From Magicicada septendecula (lineage: Eukaryota > Arthropoda > Insecta > Hemiptera > Cicadidae), in NCBI GenBank assembly GCA_034769895.1, contig JAWRYS010000684.1, forward strand, positions 434,001 to 498,000: DNA of 64,000 nt, given 5' to 3'. Made by a program: the position numbers and the translations under genes. Shown here piece after piece: positions 36,245-50,443 of this stretch; position 1 is the stretch's first letter; each line of letters opens with the position of its first letter. The notes under the pieces were generated by a model. It was not told the DNA's origin and ran no database searches. It saw nothing but the letters and a program-made list of their open reading frames with translations.

Positions 36245-39200
36245 CCGGATATGCAGTTGAGCACGTCACATATTCACTGGTAGAGTAGTACTGGAGTTGG
36301 CATCTTCTTTCCTTTTTGTTTTTACATTACTATCTGAATTACATCACTCGAACAATATTCGAGAGATCGTCTTTTAATTAACTTGAGACATCACCTTATA
36401 TACGAGTTAATTTTTTTTTCTTATAACCACATTTCTTTAACAAATTCCTCACTACATCTTATATATAAATATAACTAGCTCTCCACGTTTTTAGTGGTAG
36501 CTAACACGCATTTAACAACTTAAAACAAACATTTTTTTGAATAGCCCTCGCTTGTAAATGTTTACAGTCTGAACGCCGCATCATAACTCTTGCATTGCTA
36601 CAACAGGTAGATTGCAACGACGCGGAGTGAGTACTCCGCCATAATATAGTTCCAACTTTTTATTAAATATACATTCTTATAGTCAGACAAAATAAACTTT
36701 CTAGACTTATCTTGTTTACAGGGATTATTATAACTACTACTTGTGGCTTTAAATTATTAATTATTTACATTACGATTTTCAGATATTTCTAAGTTACAGC
36801 CGGTTCGCTATGCACGTTGTGTCCGGAATTGGCAGGTCAACGCATGATAATTTACTAAAGGGTTAACTGTATTATTCTCAACTTTTTACATTACGATTTT
36901 TTTTATTACTTATTTAGTTATATTTTCTTAATTTAATTCTCATAACTATTATGAGTTAGTTCAAGGGTATTTGGTTTAATCGTGCGATTTAAAGTACTTC
37001 CTTGCTTTCCATTTTTTTTAATATTTTTATTATTAATATTTTTTTATTACCATTTAAATCGTCACATACTCCGCCGCTTAAAATCGACATGGGGAAATTT
37101 TAATAAGGAAAATTCGAAAGTGGGGTACTGGGAGTATGCTTGCCGTTACTGTGTGAAGTTAAATTTAGTACACGATTTGTTTTCTCTATCTCTCTTGAAA
37201 TTTATTTATTTCTTGTCTTGTTCTCATTCGTGAAATTCCCTTTATCTCGTTTCTTAATACGCTAACTTAGAATTTAATTCTTAATACTAATTTCCGTAAC
37301 TCACAATATCGTGGCCCGACTGACATCGGCTTACTCTAACTACATCAGTTAGCTTTCAGCACTCTCTAATGATTACCTTGCCACACTCTAACTATATCAG
37401 TTAGCTTTCTGCACCATCATTACCCTTTTCAGTCGGCGCCGTTGTGACTATGTTACGTTACATATATAATTCTTAATTACCTCTAATATAACCTAAAGCG
37501 GATCCCATACTCCACTTTAGATTATTTCTAATCCTAATTTCTTACGCTACTGAGAGAAGCGGAATTTCACGAAGATAATTTTTAAATACTTTTAACTACC
37601 ATCAGTTACAAACTATGCGAGAGGGGACACACTCTACACAGGTGCATAGTATTATACACGCGGTGGTTTACTTCGGTACCAGTTCATAACAGTAGGGGGA
37701 GGGTGGCTGCTTACTACATTTCTCAACACGCTTTATTGTTCTCGAACAGGCCACGACCGGGTGTTTACACTATTCAACTATACTTTTATTATTATTTTCT
37801 TTTTGGTCTCTTTCTAAGAAACTTACCTTTTTCTTTATTTATTTATTATTTACTTTGGGGGAGATTTAAGAAACTTACTTAGAATTATTTCCTATTGAAT
37901 TACCATATTTATTTAGGACACTTTATTTACTTAGTTTTCAGATTACGTCAGTTTAAAAATTTACTGTTTTGGGGCATGGGGTTTAACACTTTATCTAACA
38001 ATGGAGGGTTAACTAAGTCATTTATTTATTTGAAATTTAAGTCACTATAAATACTTGCTCTACTATACTATACACAATTATTGCCTACACGTTTTAGTAC
38101 CTGGCAAACCATTAGCATGAGTAGTAAGAGAATTACCTCTCTTCTAAGAGAAAGACAAAAATTCCACACAGGCGTTATTGTAATGTCAACGATCAGCTGT
38201 TCGCTTGAATGTAGGTCACAGTAGTTTTCTTCAAACAATGGCATACTTGTTGTATGCGTGGGAACGCGAGAAACACACTTGGGTGTTGTTCTATATAACA
38301 ATAGCTCACGGCTATCTTTATCGACCGGTTTCAACTGGGGAAGCCAGTTTCAACAAGGGGTGAGTCCGATGCAATGATACACCCTTTACAAGTTACAGCC
38401 CGTAATAAGCTGAGTTTAGTTATTAATTGTCTTACGTTCTAATTTTAATTTCTGTAATTTTTTTTTTGTTTAGTAACAAAATTATGTTACGAATTTATTT
38501 ACTCGTAATTAACCTGGTCTACTTTAGTCAAGAGTTTATATGTTTCACCGTGACGACAGACATACAAAGCAGGCATATTCAGGAAACTACAGGTCTTGAA
38601 TTGTCGCAATATAAACCTGTTAAAGACTGAACAGTTTGACAAGCACTAAAATTCATGTACGTACTTGCATTGGTGTAATACAATGATAGTTTTTATTATT
38701 TTGCGTATCTAAATTAAATTGTATGCAAGTTCGTCCGTAATCTTATACAAAATAAATTCACAATGGTCAATTAATATAGTGTAATAATCTAGTAATGGTA
38801 GCGACAGTATTAACCGCTAATACCTGAAATACATTATGTAAATTAATATTAACATGAAATACATTAACTGAGTGCATAGATCGGCAGAGAGTTACCTATT
38901 TTATTTTACTACGTAACAATTATTTTACACGCGCAACTTTATACGTCACGATGCTTACAAACCTTTTTTTTTTAACTTTAGCAGAGTGGCGCAACTTTAT
39001 AACGTTCCGGGCTACGTTATAAATCCAGGGAACCCGATATAATCGACGCTAACCAATTATACAGGCTGCCTACGTTGTAACAAACTGAAAATCAACACAA
39101 CACATAGAACAATAATATTTACTCTAATTATTAGGACACAAGGGAAGGTATTTTCACTGATTTATGCACTCACTTCAATCTGTAATAAGATGACATCTCT

Positions 39201-39795
39201 TTATTAACAAATTATATATATAGATCCCATTACATAAAAATGTTCTCATATTGAAATAGTTAAAAGGGGTTTTCTGTCAAACAAGGGATCAAATTGATCA
39301 TGTAATTTACCTCGGATCCGAGTCTCTTTAAATCTAGTAAAGACGTCTGAATTTTACTTTACTTATCAAAAGCTTGCATGATTACATGAACACGGTTTGA
39401 AGAATGGTTTTATTTAGTTAAGGGATTAAAACTTATATCTCAAGATTAAAGTTACAACGTATGATTTTAGAAATTACTGTTTACATTTCTTTTTGTTTTA
39501 CTTAAAGCTTAGAGAAGATTATTGTCTTTTGAAAAGTCTCTGGCATGTATGAAAAGTTATATTTTAAATGTACATAATTCTCGGTAGGCAAGCCACCGAG
39601 TCACCTCTTAAATACGCTTTTGCTGTCCGTGTCCTGGGGCGTGAAACTTCGGAGCTCTGGTAGTCGGGGTAGTCATCCGGGTCGTGTTTCCGGTGAAAGT
39701 CTTCTAGGTGTATTAATGAGGAGATGGATGTTATGCTGCGTGAAGTCGGGTTGATCCTCGGCGGTTCTGGTAAGTGTTGTATAGGTGGTAGTCGT
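36245..39795 (-). repeat. Array unit U8
   Basis: A standard unit with the 'B' variant set: TTTTAAATAC near 37582, GTGCATAGTATT near 37643 and CATACAAAGC near 38562, shared with U11 and U14 at 10.65-kb steps. Private substitutions cluster at 36515-36583. Confidence 0.9.
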
Positions 39796-42700
39796 CCGGA
39801 TATGCAGTTGAGCACGTCACATATTCACTGGTAGAGTAGTACTGGAGTTGGCATCTTCTTTGCTTTTTGTTTTTACATTACTATCTGAATTACATCACTC
39901 GAACAATATTCGAGAGATCGTCTTTTAATTAACTTGAGACATCACCTTATATACGAGTTATTTTTTTTTCTTATAACCATTTTTCTTTAACAAATTCCTC
40001 ACTACATCTTATATATAAATATAACTAGCTCTCCACGTTTTTAGTGGTAGCTAACACGCATTTAAAAACTTAAAACAAACATTTTTTTGAATAGCCCTCG
40101 CTTGGAGGTGTTTACAGTCTGAACGCCGCATCGTAACTCTTGCATTGCTACAACAGGTAGATTGCAACGACGCGGAGTGAGTACTCCGCCATAATATAGT
40201 TCCAACTTTTTATTAAATATACATTCTTATAGTCAGACAAAATAAACTATCTAGACTTATCTTGTTTACAGGGATTATTATAACTACTACTTGTGGCGTT
40301 AAATTATTAATTATTTACATTACGATTTTCAGATATTTCTAAGTTACAGCCGGTTCGCTATGCACGTTGTGTCCGGAATTGGCAGGTCAACGCATGATAA
40401 TTTACTAAAGGGTTAACTGTATTATTCTCAACTTTTTACATTACGATTTTTTTTATTACTTATTTAGTTATATTTTCTTAATTTAATTCTCATAACTATT
40501 ATGAGTTAGTTCAAGGGTATTTGGTATAATCGTGCGATTTAAAGTACTTCCTTGCTTTCCATTTTTTTTAATATTTTTATTATTAATATTTTTTTATTAC
40601 CATTTAAATCGTCACATACTCCGCCGCTTAAAATCTACATGGGAAATTTTAATAAGGAAAATTCGAAAGTGGGGTACTGGGAGTATGCTTGCCGTTACTG
40701 TGTGAAGTTAAATTTAGTACACGATTTGTTTTCTCTATCTCTCTTGAAATTTATTTATTTCTTGTCTTGTTCTCATTCGTGAAATTCCCTTTATCTCGTT
40801 TCTTAATACGCTAACTTAGATTTTAATTCTTAATACTAATTTCCGTAACTCACAATATCGTGGCCCGACTGACATCGGCTTACTCTAACTACATCAGTTA
40901 GCTGTCAGCACTCTCTAATGATTACCTTGCCACACTGTAACTATATCAGTTAGCTTTCTGCACCATCATTACCCTTTTCAGTCGGCGCCGTTGTGACTAT
41001 GTTACGTTACATATATAATTCTTAATTACCTCTAATATAACCTAAAGCGGATCCCATACTCCACTTTAGATTATTTCTAATCCTAATTTCTTACGCTACT
41101 GAGAGAAGCGGAATTTCACGAAGATAATTTTTATTTACTTTTAACTACCATCAGTTACAAACTATGCGAGAGGGGACACACTCTACACAGGTGCATTGTA
41201 TTATACACGTGGTGGTTTACTTCGGTACCAGTTCATAACAATAGGGGGAGGGTTGCTGCTTACTACATTTCTCAACACGCTTTATTGTTCTCGAACAGGC
41301 CACGACCGGGTGTTTACACTATTCAACTATACTTTTATTATTATTTTCTTTTTGGTCTCTTTCTAAGAAACTTACCTTTTTCTTTATTTATTTATTATTT
41401 ACTTTGGGGGAGATTTAAGAAACTTACTTAGAATTATTTCCTATTGAATTACCATATTTATTTAGGACACTTTATTTACTTAGTTTTCAGATTACGTCAG
41501 TTTAAAAATTTACTGTTTTGGGGCATGGGGTTTAACACTTTATCTAACAATGGAGGGTTAACTAAGTCATTTATTTATTTGAAATTTAAGTCACTATAAA
41601 TACTTGCTATACTATACTATACACAATTATTGCCTACACGTTTTAGTACCTGGCAAACCATTAGCATGAGTAGTAAGAGAATTACCTCTCTTCTAAGAGA
41701 AAGACAAAAATTCCACACAGGCGTTATTGTAATGTCAACGATCAGCTGTTCGCTTGAATGTAGGTCACAGTAGTTTCCTTCAAACAATGGCATACTTGTT
41801 GTATGCGTGGGAACGCGAGAAACACACTTGGGTGTTGTTCTATATAACAATAGCTCACGGCTATCTTTATCGACCGGTTTCAACTGGGGAAGCCAGTTTC
41901 AACAAGGGGTGAGTCCGATGCAATGATACACCCTTTACAAGTTACAGCCCGTAATAAGCTGAGTTTAGTTATTAATTGTCTTACGTTCTAATTTTAATTT
42001 CTGTAATTTTTTTTTTTTGTTAGTAACAAAATTAAGTTACGAATTTATTTACACGTATTTAACCTGGTCTACTTTAGTCAAGAGTTTATATGTTTCACCG
42101 TGACGACAGACATACAATGCAGGCATATTCAGGAAACTACAGGTCTTGAATTGTCGCAATATAAACCTGTTAAAGACTGAACACTTTGACAAGCACTAAA
42201 ATTCATGTACGTACTTGCATTGGTGAAATACAATGATAGTTTTATTATTTTGCGTATCTAAATTAAATTGTACGCAAGTTCGTCCGTAATCTTATACAAA
42301 ATAAATTCACAATGGTCAATTAATATAGTGTAATAATCTAGTAATGGTAGCGACAGTATTAACCGCTAATACATGAAATACATTATGTAAATTAATATTA
42401 ACATGAAATACCTTAACTGAGTGCATAGATCGGCAGAGAGTTACCTATTTTATTTTACTACGTAACAATTATTTCACACGCGCAACTTTATACGTCACGA
42501 TGCTTAAAAACCTTTTTTTTTTAACTTTAGCAGAGTGGCGCAACTTTATAACGTTCCGGGCTACGTTATAAATCCAGGGAACCCGATATAATCGACGCTA
42601 GCCAATTATACAGGCTGCCTACGTTGTAACAAACTGAAAATCAACACAACACATAGAACAATAATATTTACTCTAATTATTAGGACACAAGGGAAGGTAT

Positions 42701-43344
42701 TTTCACTGATTTATGCACTCACTTCAATCTGTAATAAGATGACATCTCTTTATTAACAAATTATATATATAGATCCCATTACAAAAAAATGTTCTCATAT
42801 TGAAATAGTTAAAAGGGGTTTTCTGTCAAACAAGGGATCAAATTGATCATGTAATTTACCTCGGATCCGAGTCTCTTTAAATCTAGTAAAGACGTCTGAA
42901 TTTTACTTTACTTATCAAAAGCTTGCATGATTACATGAACACGGTTTGAAGAATGGTATTATTTAGTTAAGGGATTAAAACTTATATCTCAAGATTAATG
43001 TTACAACGTATGATTTTAGAAATTACTGTTTACATTTCTTTTTGTTTTACTTAAAGCTTAGAGAAGATTATTGTCTTTTGAAAAGTCTCTGGCATGTATG
43101 AAAAGTTATATTTTAAATGTACATAATTCTCGGTTGGCAAGCCACCGAGTCACCTCTTAAATACGCTTTTGCTGTCCGTGTCCTGGGGCGTGAATCTTCG
43201 GAACTCTGGTAGTCGGGGTAGTCATCCGGGTCGTGTTTCCGGTGAAAGTCTTCTAGGTGTATTAATGAGGAGATGGATGTTATGCTGCGTGAAGTCGGGT
43301 TGATCCTCGGCGGTTCTGGTAAGTGTTGTATAGGTGGTAGTCGT
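39796..43344 (-). repeat. Array unit U9
   Basis: A standard unit with markers GTGGCGTTAAATT (about 40295), GGTATAATCG (about 40522) and ACACGTGGTGG (about 41205), shared with U12 and U15 at about 10.65-kb steps and also with U10. It has a private base loss near 40640. Confidence 0.9.
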
Positions 43345-46300
43345 CCGGATATGCAGTTGAGCACGTCACATATTCACTGGTAGAGTAGTACTGGAGTTGG
43401 CATCTTCTTTGATTTTTGTTTTTACATTACTATCTGAATTACATCACTCGAACAATATTCGAGAGATCGTCTTTTAATTAACTTGAGACATCACCTTATA
43501 TACGAGTTATTTTTTTTTCTTATAACCACATTTCTTTAACAAATTCCTCACTACATCTTATATATAAATATAACTAGCTCTCCACGTTTTTAGTGGTAGC
43601 TAACACGCATTTAAAAACTTAAAACAAACATTTTTTTGAATAGCCCTCGCTTGGAGGTGTTTACAGTCTGAACGCCGCATCGTAACTCTTGCATTGCTAC
43701 AACAGGTAGATTGCAACGACGCGGAGTGAGTACTCCGCCATAATATAGTTCCAACTTTTTATTAAATATACATTCTTATAGTCAGACAAAATAAACTATC
43801 TAGACTTATCTTGTTTACAGGGATTATTATAACTACTACTTGTGGCGTTAAATTATTAATTATTTACATTACGATTTTCAGATATTTCTAAGTTACAGCC
43901 GGTTCGCTATGCACGTTGTGTCCGGAATTGGCAGGTCAACGCATGATAATTTACTAAAGGGTTAACTGTATTATTCTCAACTTTTTACATTACGATTTTT
44001 TTTATTACTTATTTAGTTAGATTTTCTTAATTTAATTCTCATAACTATTATGATTTAGTTCAAGGGTATTTGGTATAATCGTGCGATTTAAAGTACTTCC
44101 TTGCTTTCCATTTTTTTTAATATTTTTATTATTAATATTTTTTTATTACCATTTAAATCGTCACATACTCCGCCGCTTAAAATCGACATGGGGAAATTTT
44201 AATAAGGAAAATTCGAAAGTGGGGTACTGGGAGTATGCTTGCCGTTACTGTGTGAAGTTAAATTTAGTACACGATTTGTTTTCTCTATCTCTCTTGAAAT
44301 TTATTTATTTCTTGTCTTGTTCTCATTCGTGAAATTCCCTTTATCTCGTTTCTTAATACGCTAACTTAGATTTTAATTCTTAATACTAATTTCCGTAACT
44401 CACAATATCGTGGCCCGACTGACATCGGCTTACTCTAACTACATCAGTTAGCTGTCAGCACTCTCTAATGATTACCTTGCCACACTGTAACTATATCAGT
44501 TAGCTTTCTGCACCATCATTACCCTTTTCAGTCGGCGCCGTTGTGACTATGTTACGTTACATATATAATTCTTAATTACCTCTAATATAACCTAAAGCGG
44601 ATCCCATACTCCACTTTAGATTATTTCTAATCCTAATTTCTTACGCTACTGAGAGAAGCGGAATTTCACGAAGATAATTTTTATTTACTTTTAACTACCA
44701 TCAGTTACAAACTATGCGAGAGGGGACACACTCTACACAGGTGCATTGTATTATACACGTGGTGGTTTACTTCGGTACCAGTTCATAACAATAGGGGGAG
44801 GGTGGCTGCTTACTACATTTCTCAACACGCTTTATTGTTCTCGAACAGGCCACGACCGGGTGTTTACACTATTCAACTATACTTTTATTATTATTTTCTT
44901 TTTGGTCTCTTTCTAAGAAACTTACCTTTTTCTTTATTTATTTATTATTTACTTTGGGGGAGATTTAAGAAACTTACTTAGAATTATTTCCTATTGAATT
45001 ACCATATTTATTTAGGACACTTTATTTACTTAGTTTTCAGATTACGTCAGTTTAAAAATTTACTGTTTTGGGGCATGGGGTTTAACACTTTATCTAACAA
45101 TGGAGGGTTAACTAAGTCATTTATTTATTTGAAATTTAAGTCACTATAAATACTTGCTCTACTATACTATACACAATTATTGCCTACACGTTTTAGTACC
45201 TGGCAAACCATTAGCATGAGTAGTAAGAGAATTACCTCTCTTCTAAGAGAAAGACAAAAATTCCACACAGGCGTTATTGTAATGTCAACGATCAGCTGTT
45301 CGCTTGAATGTAGGTCACAGTAGTTTTCTTCAAACAATGGCATACTTGTTGTATGCGTGGGAACGCGAGAAACACACTTGGGTGTTGTTCTATATAACAA
45401 TAGCTCACGGCTATCTTTATCGACCGGTTTCAACTGGGGAAGCCAGTTTCAACAAGGGGTGAGTCCGATGCAATGATACACCCTTTACAAGTTACAGCCC
45501 GTAATAAGCTGAGTTTAGTTATTAATTGTCTTACGTTCTAATTTTAATTTCTGTAATTTTTTTTTTTGTTAGTAACAAAATTAAGTTACGAATTTATTTA
45601 CACGTAATTAACCTGGTCTACTTTAGTCAAGAGTTTATATGTTTCAACGTGACGACAGACATACAATGCAGGCATATTCAGGAAACTACAGGTCTTGAAT
45701 TGTCGCAATATAAACCTGATAAAGACTGAACACTTTGACAAGCACTAAAATTCATGTACGTACTTGCATTGGTGTAATACAATGATAGTTTTTATTATTT
45801 TGCGTATCTAAATTAAATTGTACGCAAGTTCGTCCGTAATCTTATACAAAATAAATTCACAATGGTCAATTAATTTAGTGTAATAATCTAGTAATGGTAG
45901 CGACAGTATTAACCGCTAATACATGAAATACATTATGTAAATTAATATTAACATGAAATACCTTAACTGAGTGCATAGATCGGCAGAGAGTTACCTATTT
46001 TATTTTACTACGTAACAATTATTTTACACGCGCAACTTTATACGTCACGATGCTTACAAACCTTTTTTTTTAACTTTAGCAGAGTGGCGCAACTTTATAA
46101 CGTTCCGGGCTACGTTATAAATCCTGGGAACCCGATATAATCGACGCTAGCCAATTATACAGGCTGCCTACGTTGTAACAAACTGAAAATCAACACAACA
46201 CATAGAACAATAATATTTACTCTAATTATTAGGACACAAGGGAAGGTATTTTCACTGATTTATGCACTCACTTCAATCTGTCATAAGATGACATCTCTTT

Positions 46301-46893
46301 ATTAACAAATTATATATATAGATCACATTACATAAAAATTTTCTCATATTGAAATAGTTAAAAGGGGTTTTCTGTCAAACAAGGGATCAAATTGATAATG
46401 TAATTTACCTCGGATCCGAGTCTCTTTAAATCTAGTAAAGACGTCTGAATTTTACTTTACTTATCAAAAGCTAGCATGATTACATGAACACCGTTTGAAG
46501 AATGGTATTATTTAGTTAAGGGATTAAAACTTATATCTCAAGATTAATGTTACAACGTATGATTTTAGAAATTACTGTTTACATTTCTTTTTGTTTTACT
46601 TAAAGCTTAGAGAAGATTATTGTCTTTTGAAAAGCCTCTGGCATGTATGAAAAGTTATATTTTAAATGTACATAATTCTCGGTAGGCAAGCCACCGAGTC
46701 ACCTCTTAAATACGCTTTTGCTGTCCGTGTCCTGAGGCGTGAATCTTCGGAACTCTGGTAGTCGGGGTAGTCATCCGGGTCGTGTTTCCGGTGAAAGTCT
46801 TCTAGGTGTATTAATGAGGAGATGGATGTTATGCTGCGTGAAGTCGGGTTGATACTCGGCGGTTCTGGTAAGTGTTGTATAGGTGGTAGTCGT
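43345..46893 (-). repeat. Array unit U10
   Basis: A mosaic unit: its left half carries the U9-type markers (about 43844, 44072 and 44757) and its right half the 'A' set (about 45647 and 45715), so an exchange joint lies in between. Confidence 0.9.
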
Positions 46894-49800
46894 CCGGATA
46901 TGCAGTTGAGCACGTCACATATTCACTGGTAGAGTAGTACTGGAGTTGGCATCTTCTTTCCTTTTTGTTTTTACATTACTATCTGAATTACATCACTCGA
47001 ACAATATTCGAGAGATCGTCTTTTAATTAACTTGAGACATCACCTTATATACGAGTTAATTTTTTTTTCTTATAACCACATTTCTTTAACAAATTCCTCA
47101 CTACATCTTATATATAAACATAACTAGCTCTCCACGTTTTTAGTGGTAGCTAACACGCATTTAAAAACTTAAAACAAACATTTTTTTGAATAGCCCTCGC
47201 TTGGAGGTGTTTACAGTCTGAACGCCGCATCGTAACTCTTGCATTGCTACAACAGGTAGATTGCAACGACGCGGAGTGAGTACTCCGCCATAATATAGTT
47301 CCAACTTTTTATTAAATATACATTCTTATAGTCAGACAAAATAAACTTTCTAGACTTATCTTGTTTACAGGGATTATTATAACTACTACTTGTGGCTTTA
47401 AATTATTAATTATTTACATTACGATTTTCATATATTTCTAAGTTACAGCAGGTTCGCTATGCACGTTGTGTCCGGAATTGGCAGGTCAACGCATGATAAT
47501 TTACTAAAGGGTTAACTGTATTATTCTCAACTTTTTACATTACGATTTTTTTTATTACTTATTTAGTTATATTTTCTTAATTTAATTCTCATAACTATTA
47601 TGAGTTAGTTCAAGGGTATTTGGTTTAATCGTGCGATTTAAAGTACTTCCTTGCTTTCCATTTTTTTTAATATTTTTATTATTAATATTTTTTTATTACC
47701 ATTTAAATCGTCACATACTCCGCCGCTTAAAATCGACATGGGGAAATTTTAATAAGGAAAATTCGAAAGTGGGGTACTGGGAGTATGCTTGCCGTTACTG
47801 TGTGAAGTTAAATTTAGTACACGATTTGTTTTCTCTATCTCTCTTGAAATTTATTTATTTCTTGTCTTGTTCTCATTCGTGAAATTCCCTTTATCTCGTT
47901 TCTTAATACGCTAACTTAGATTTTAATTCTTAATACTAATTTCCGTAACTCACAATATCGTGGCCCGACTGACATCGGCTTACTCTAACTACATCAGTTA
48001 GCTGTCAGCACTCTCTAATGATTACCTTGCCACACTCTAACTATATCAGTTAGCTTTCTGCACCATCATTACCCTTTTCAGTCGGCGCCGTTGTGACTAT
48101 GTTACGTTACATATATAATTCTTAATTACCTCTAATATAACCTAAAGCGGATCCCATACTCCACTTTAGATTATTTCTAATCCTAATTTCTTACGCTACT
48201 GAGAGAAGCGGAATTTCACGAAGATAATTTTTAAATACTTTTAACTACCATCAGTTACAAACTATGCGAGAGGGGACACACTCTACACAGGTGCATAGTA
48301 TTATACACGCGGTGGTTTACTTCGGTACCAGTTCATAACAGTAGGGGGAGGGTGGCTGCTTACTACATTTCTCAACACGCTTTATTGTTCTCGAACAGGC
48401 CACGACCGGGTGTTTACACTATTCAACTATACTTTTATTATTATTTTCTTTTTGGTCTCTTTCTAAGAAACTTACCTTTTTCTTTATTTATTTATTATTT
48501 ACTTTGGGGGAGATTTAAGAAACTTACTTAGAATTATTTCCTATTGAATTACCATATTTATTTAGGACACTTTATTTACTTAGTTTTCAGATTACGTCAG
48601 TTTAAAAATTTACTGTTTTGGGGCATGGGGTTTAACACTTTATCTAACAATGGAGGGTTAACTAAGTCATTTATTTATTTGAAATTTAAGTCACTATAAA
48701 TACTTGCTCTACTATACTATACACAATTATTGCCTACACGTTTTAGTACCTGGCAAACCATTAGCATGAGTAGTAAGAGAATTACCTCTCTTCTAAGAGA
48801 AAGACAAAAATTCCACACAGGCGTTATTGTAATGTCAACGATCAGCTGTTCGCTTGAATGTAGGTCACAGTAGTTTTCTTCAAACAATGGCATACTTGTT
48901 GTATGCGTGGGAACGCGAGAAACACACTTGGGTGTTGTTCTATATAACAATAGCTCACGGCTATCTTTATCGACCGGTTTCAACTGGGGAAGCCAGTTTC
49001 AACAAGGGGTGAGTCCGATGCAATGATACACCCTTTACAAGTTACAGCCCGTAATAAGCTGAGTTTAGTTATTAATTGTCTTACGTTCTAATTTTAATTT
49101 CTGTAATTTTTTTTTGTTTAGTAACAAAATTAAGTTACGAATTTATTTACACATAATTAACCTGGTCTACTTTAGTCAAGAGTTTATATGTTTCACCGTG
49201 ACGACAGACATACAAAGCAGGCATATTCAGGAAACTACAGGTCTTGAATTGTCGCAATATAAACCTGTTAAAGACTGAACACTTTGACAAGCACTAAAAT
49301 TCATGTACGTACTTGCATTGGTGTAATACAATGATAGTTTTTATTATTTTGCGTATCTAAATTAAATTGTATGCAAGTTCGTCCGTAATCTTATACAAAA
49401 TAAATTCACAATGGTCAATTAATATAGTGTAATAATCTAGTAATGGTAGCGACAGTATTAACCGCTAATACCTGAAATACATTATGTAAATTAATATTAA
49501 CATGAAATACATTAACTGAGTGCATAGATCGGCAGAGAGTTACCTATTTTATTTTACTACGTAACAATTATTTTACACGCGCAACTTTATACGTCACGAT
49601 GCTTACAAACCTTTTTTTTTTAACTTTAGCAGAGTGGCGCAACTTTATAACGTTCCGGGCTACGTTATAAATCCAGGGAACCCGATATAATCGACGCTAA
49701 CCAATTATACAGACTGCCTACGTTGTAACAAACTGAAAATCAACACAACACATAGAACAATAATATTTACTCTAATTATTAGGACACAAGGGAAGGTATT

Positions 49801-50443
49801 TTTACTGATTTATGCACTCACTTCAATCTGTAATAAGATGACATCTCTTTATTAACAAATTATATATATAGATCCCATTACAAAAAAATGTTCTCATATT
49901 GAAATAGTTAAAAGGGGTTTTCTGTCAAACAAGGGATCAAATTGATCATGTAATTTACCTCGGATCCGAGTCTCTTTAAATCTAGTAAAGACGTCTGAAT
50001 TTTACTTTACTTATCAAAAGCTTGCATGATTACATGAACACGGTTTGAAGAATGGTTTTATTTAGTTAAGGGATTAAAACTTATATCTCAAGATTAAAGT
50101 TACAACGTATGATTTTAGAAATTACTGTTTACATTTCTTTTTGTTTTAATTAAAGCTTAGAGAAGATTATTGTCTTTTGAAAAGTCTCTGGCATGTATGA
50201 AAAGTTATATTTTAAATGTACATAATTCTCGGTAGGCAAGCCACCGAGTCACCTCTTAAATACGCTTTTGCTGTCCGTGTCCTGGGGCGTGAATCTTCGG
50301 AGCTCTGGTAGTCGGGGTAGTCATCCGGGTCGTGTTTCCGGTGAAAGTCTTCTAGGTGTATTAATGAGGAGATGGATGTTATGCTGCGTGAAGTCGGGTT
50401 GATCCTCGGCGGTTCTGGTAAGTGTTGTATAGGTGGTAGTCGT
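46894..50443 (-). repeat. Array unit U11
   Basis: The left part shares ATAAACATAAC (about 47114) and ACAGCAGGTTC (about 47445) with U13. The middle and right parts share the U8/U14 'B' markers (about 48230, 48292 and 49212). Confidence 0.9.
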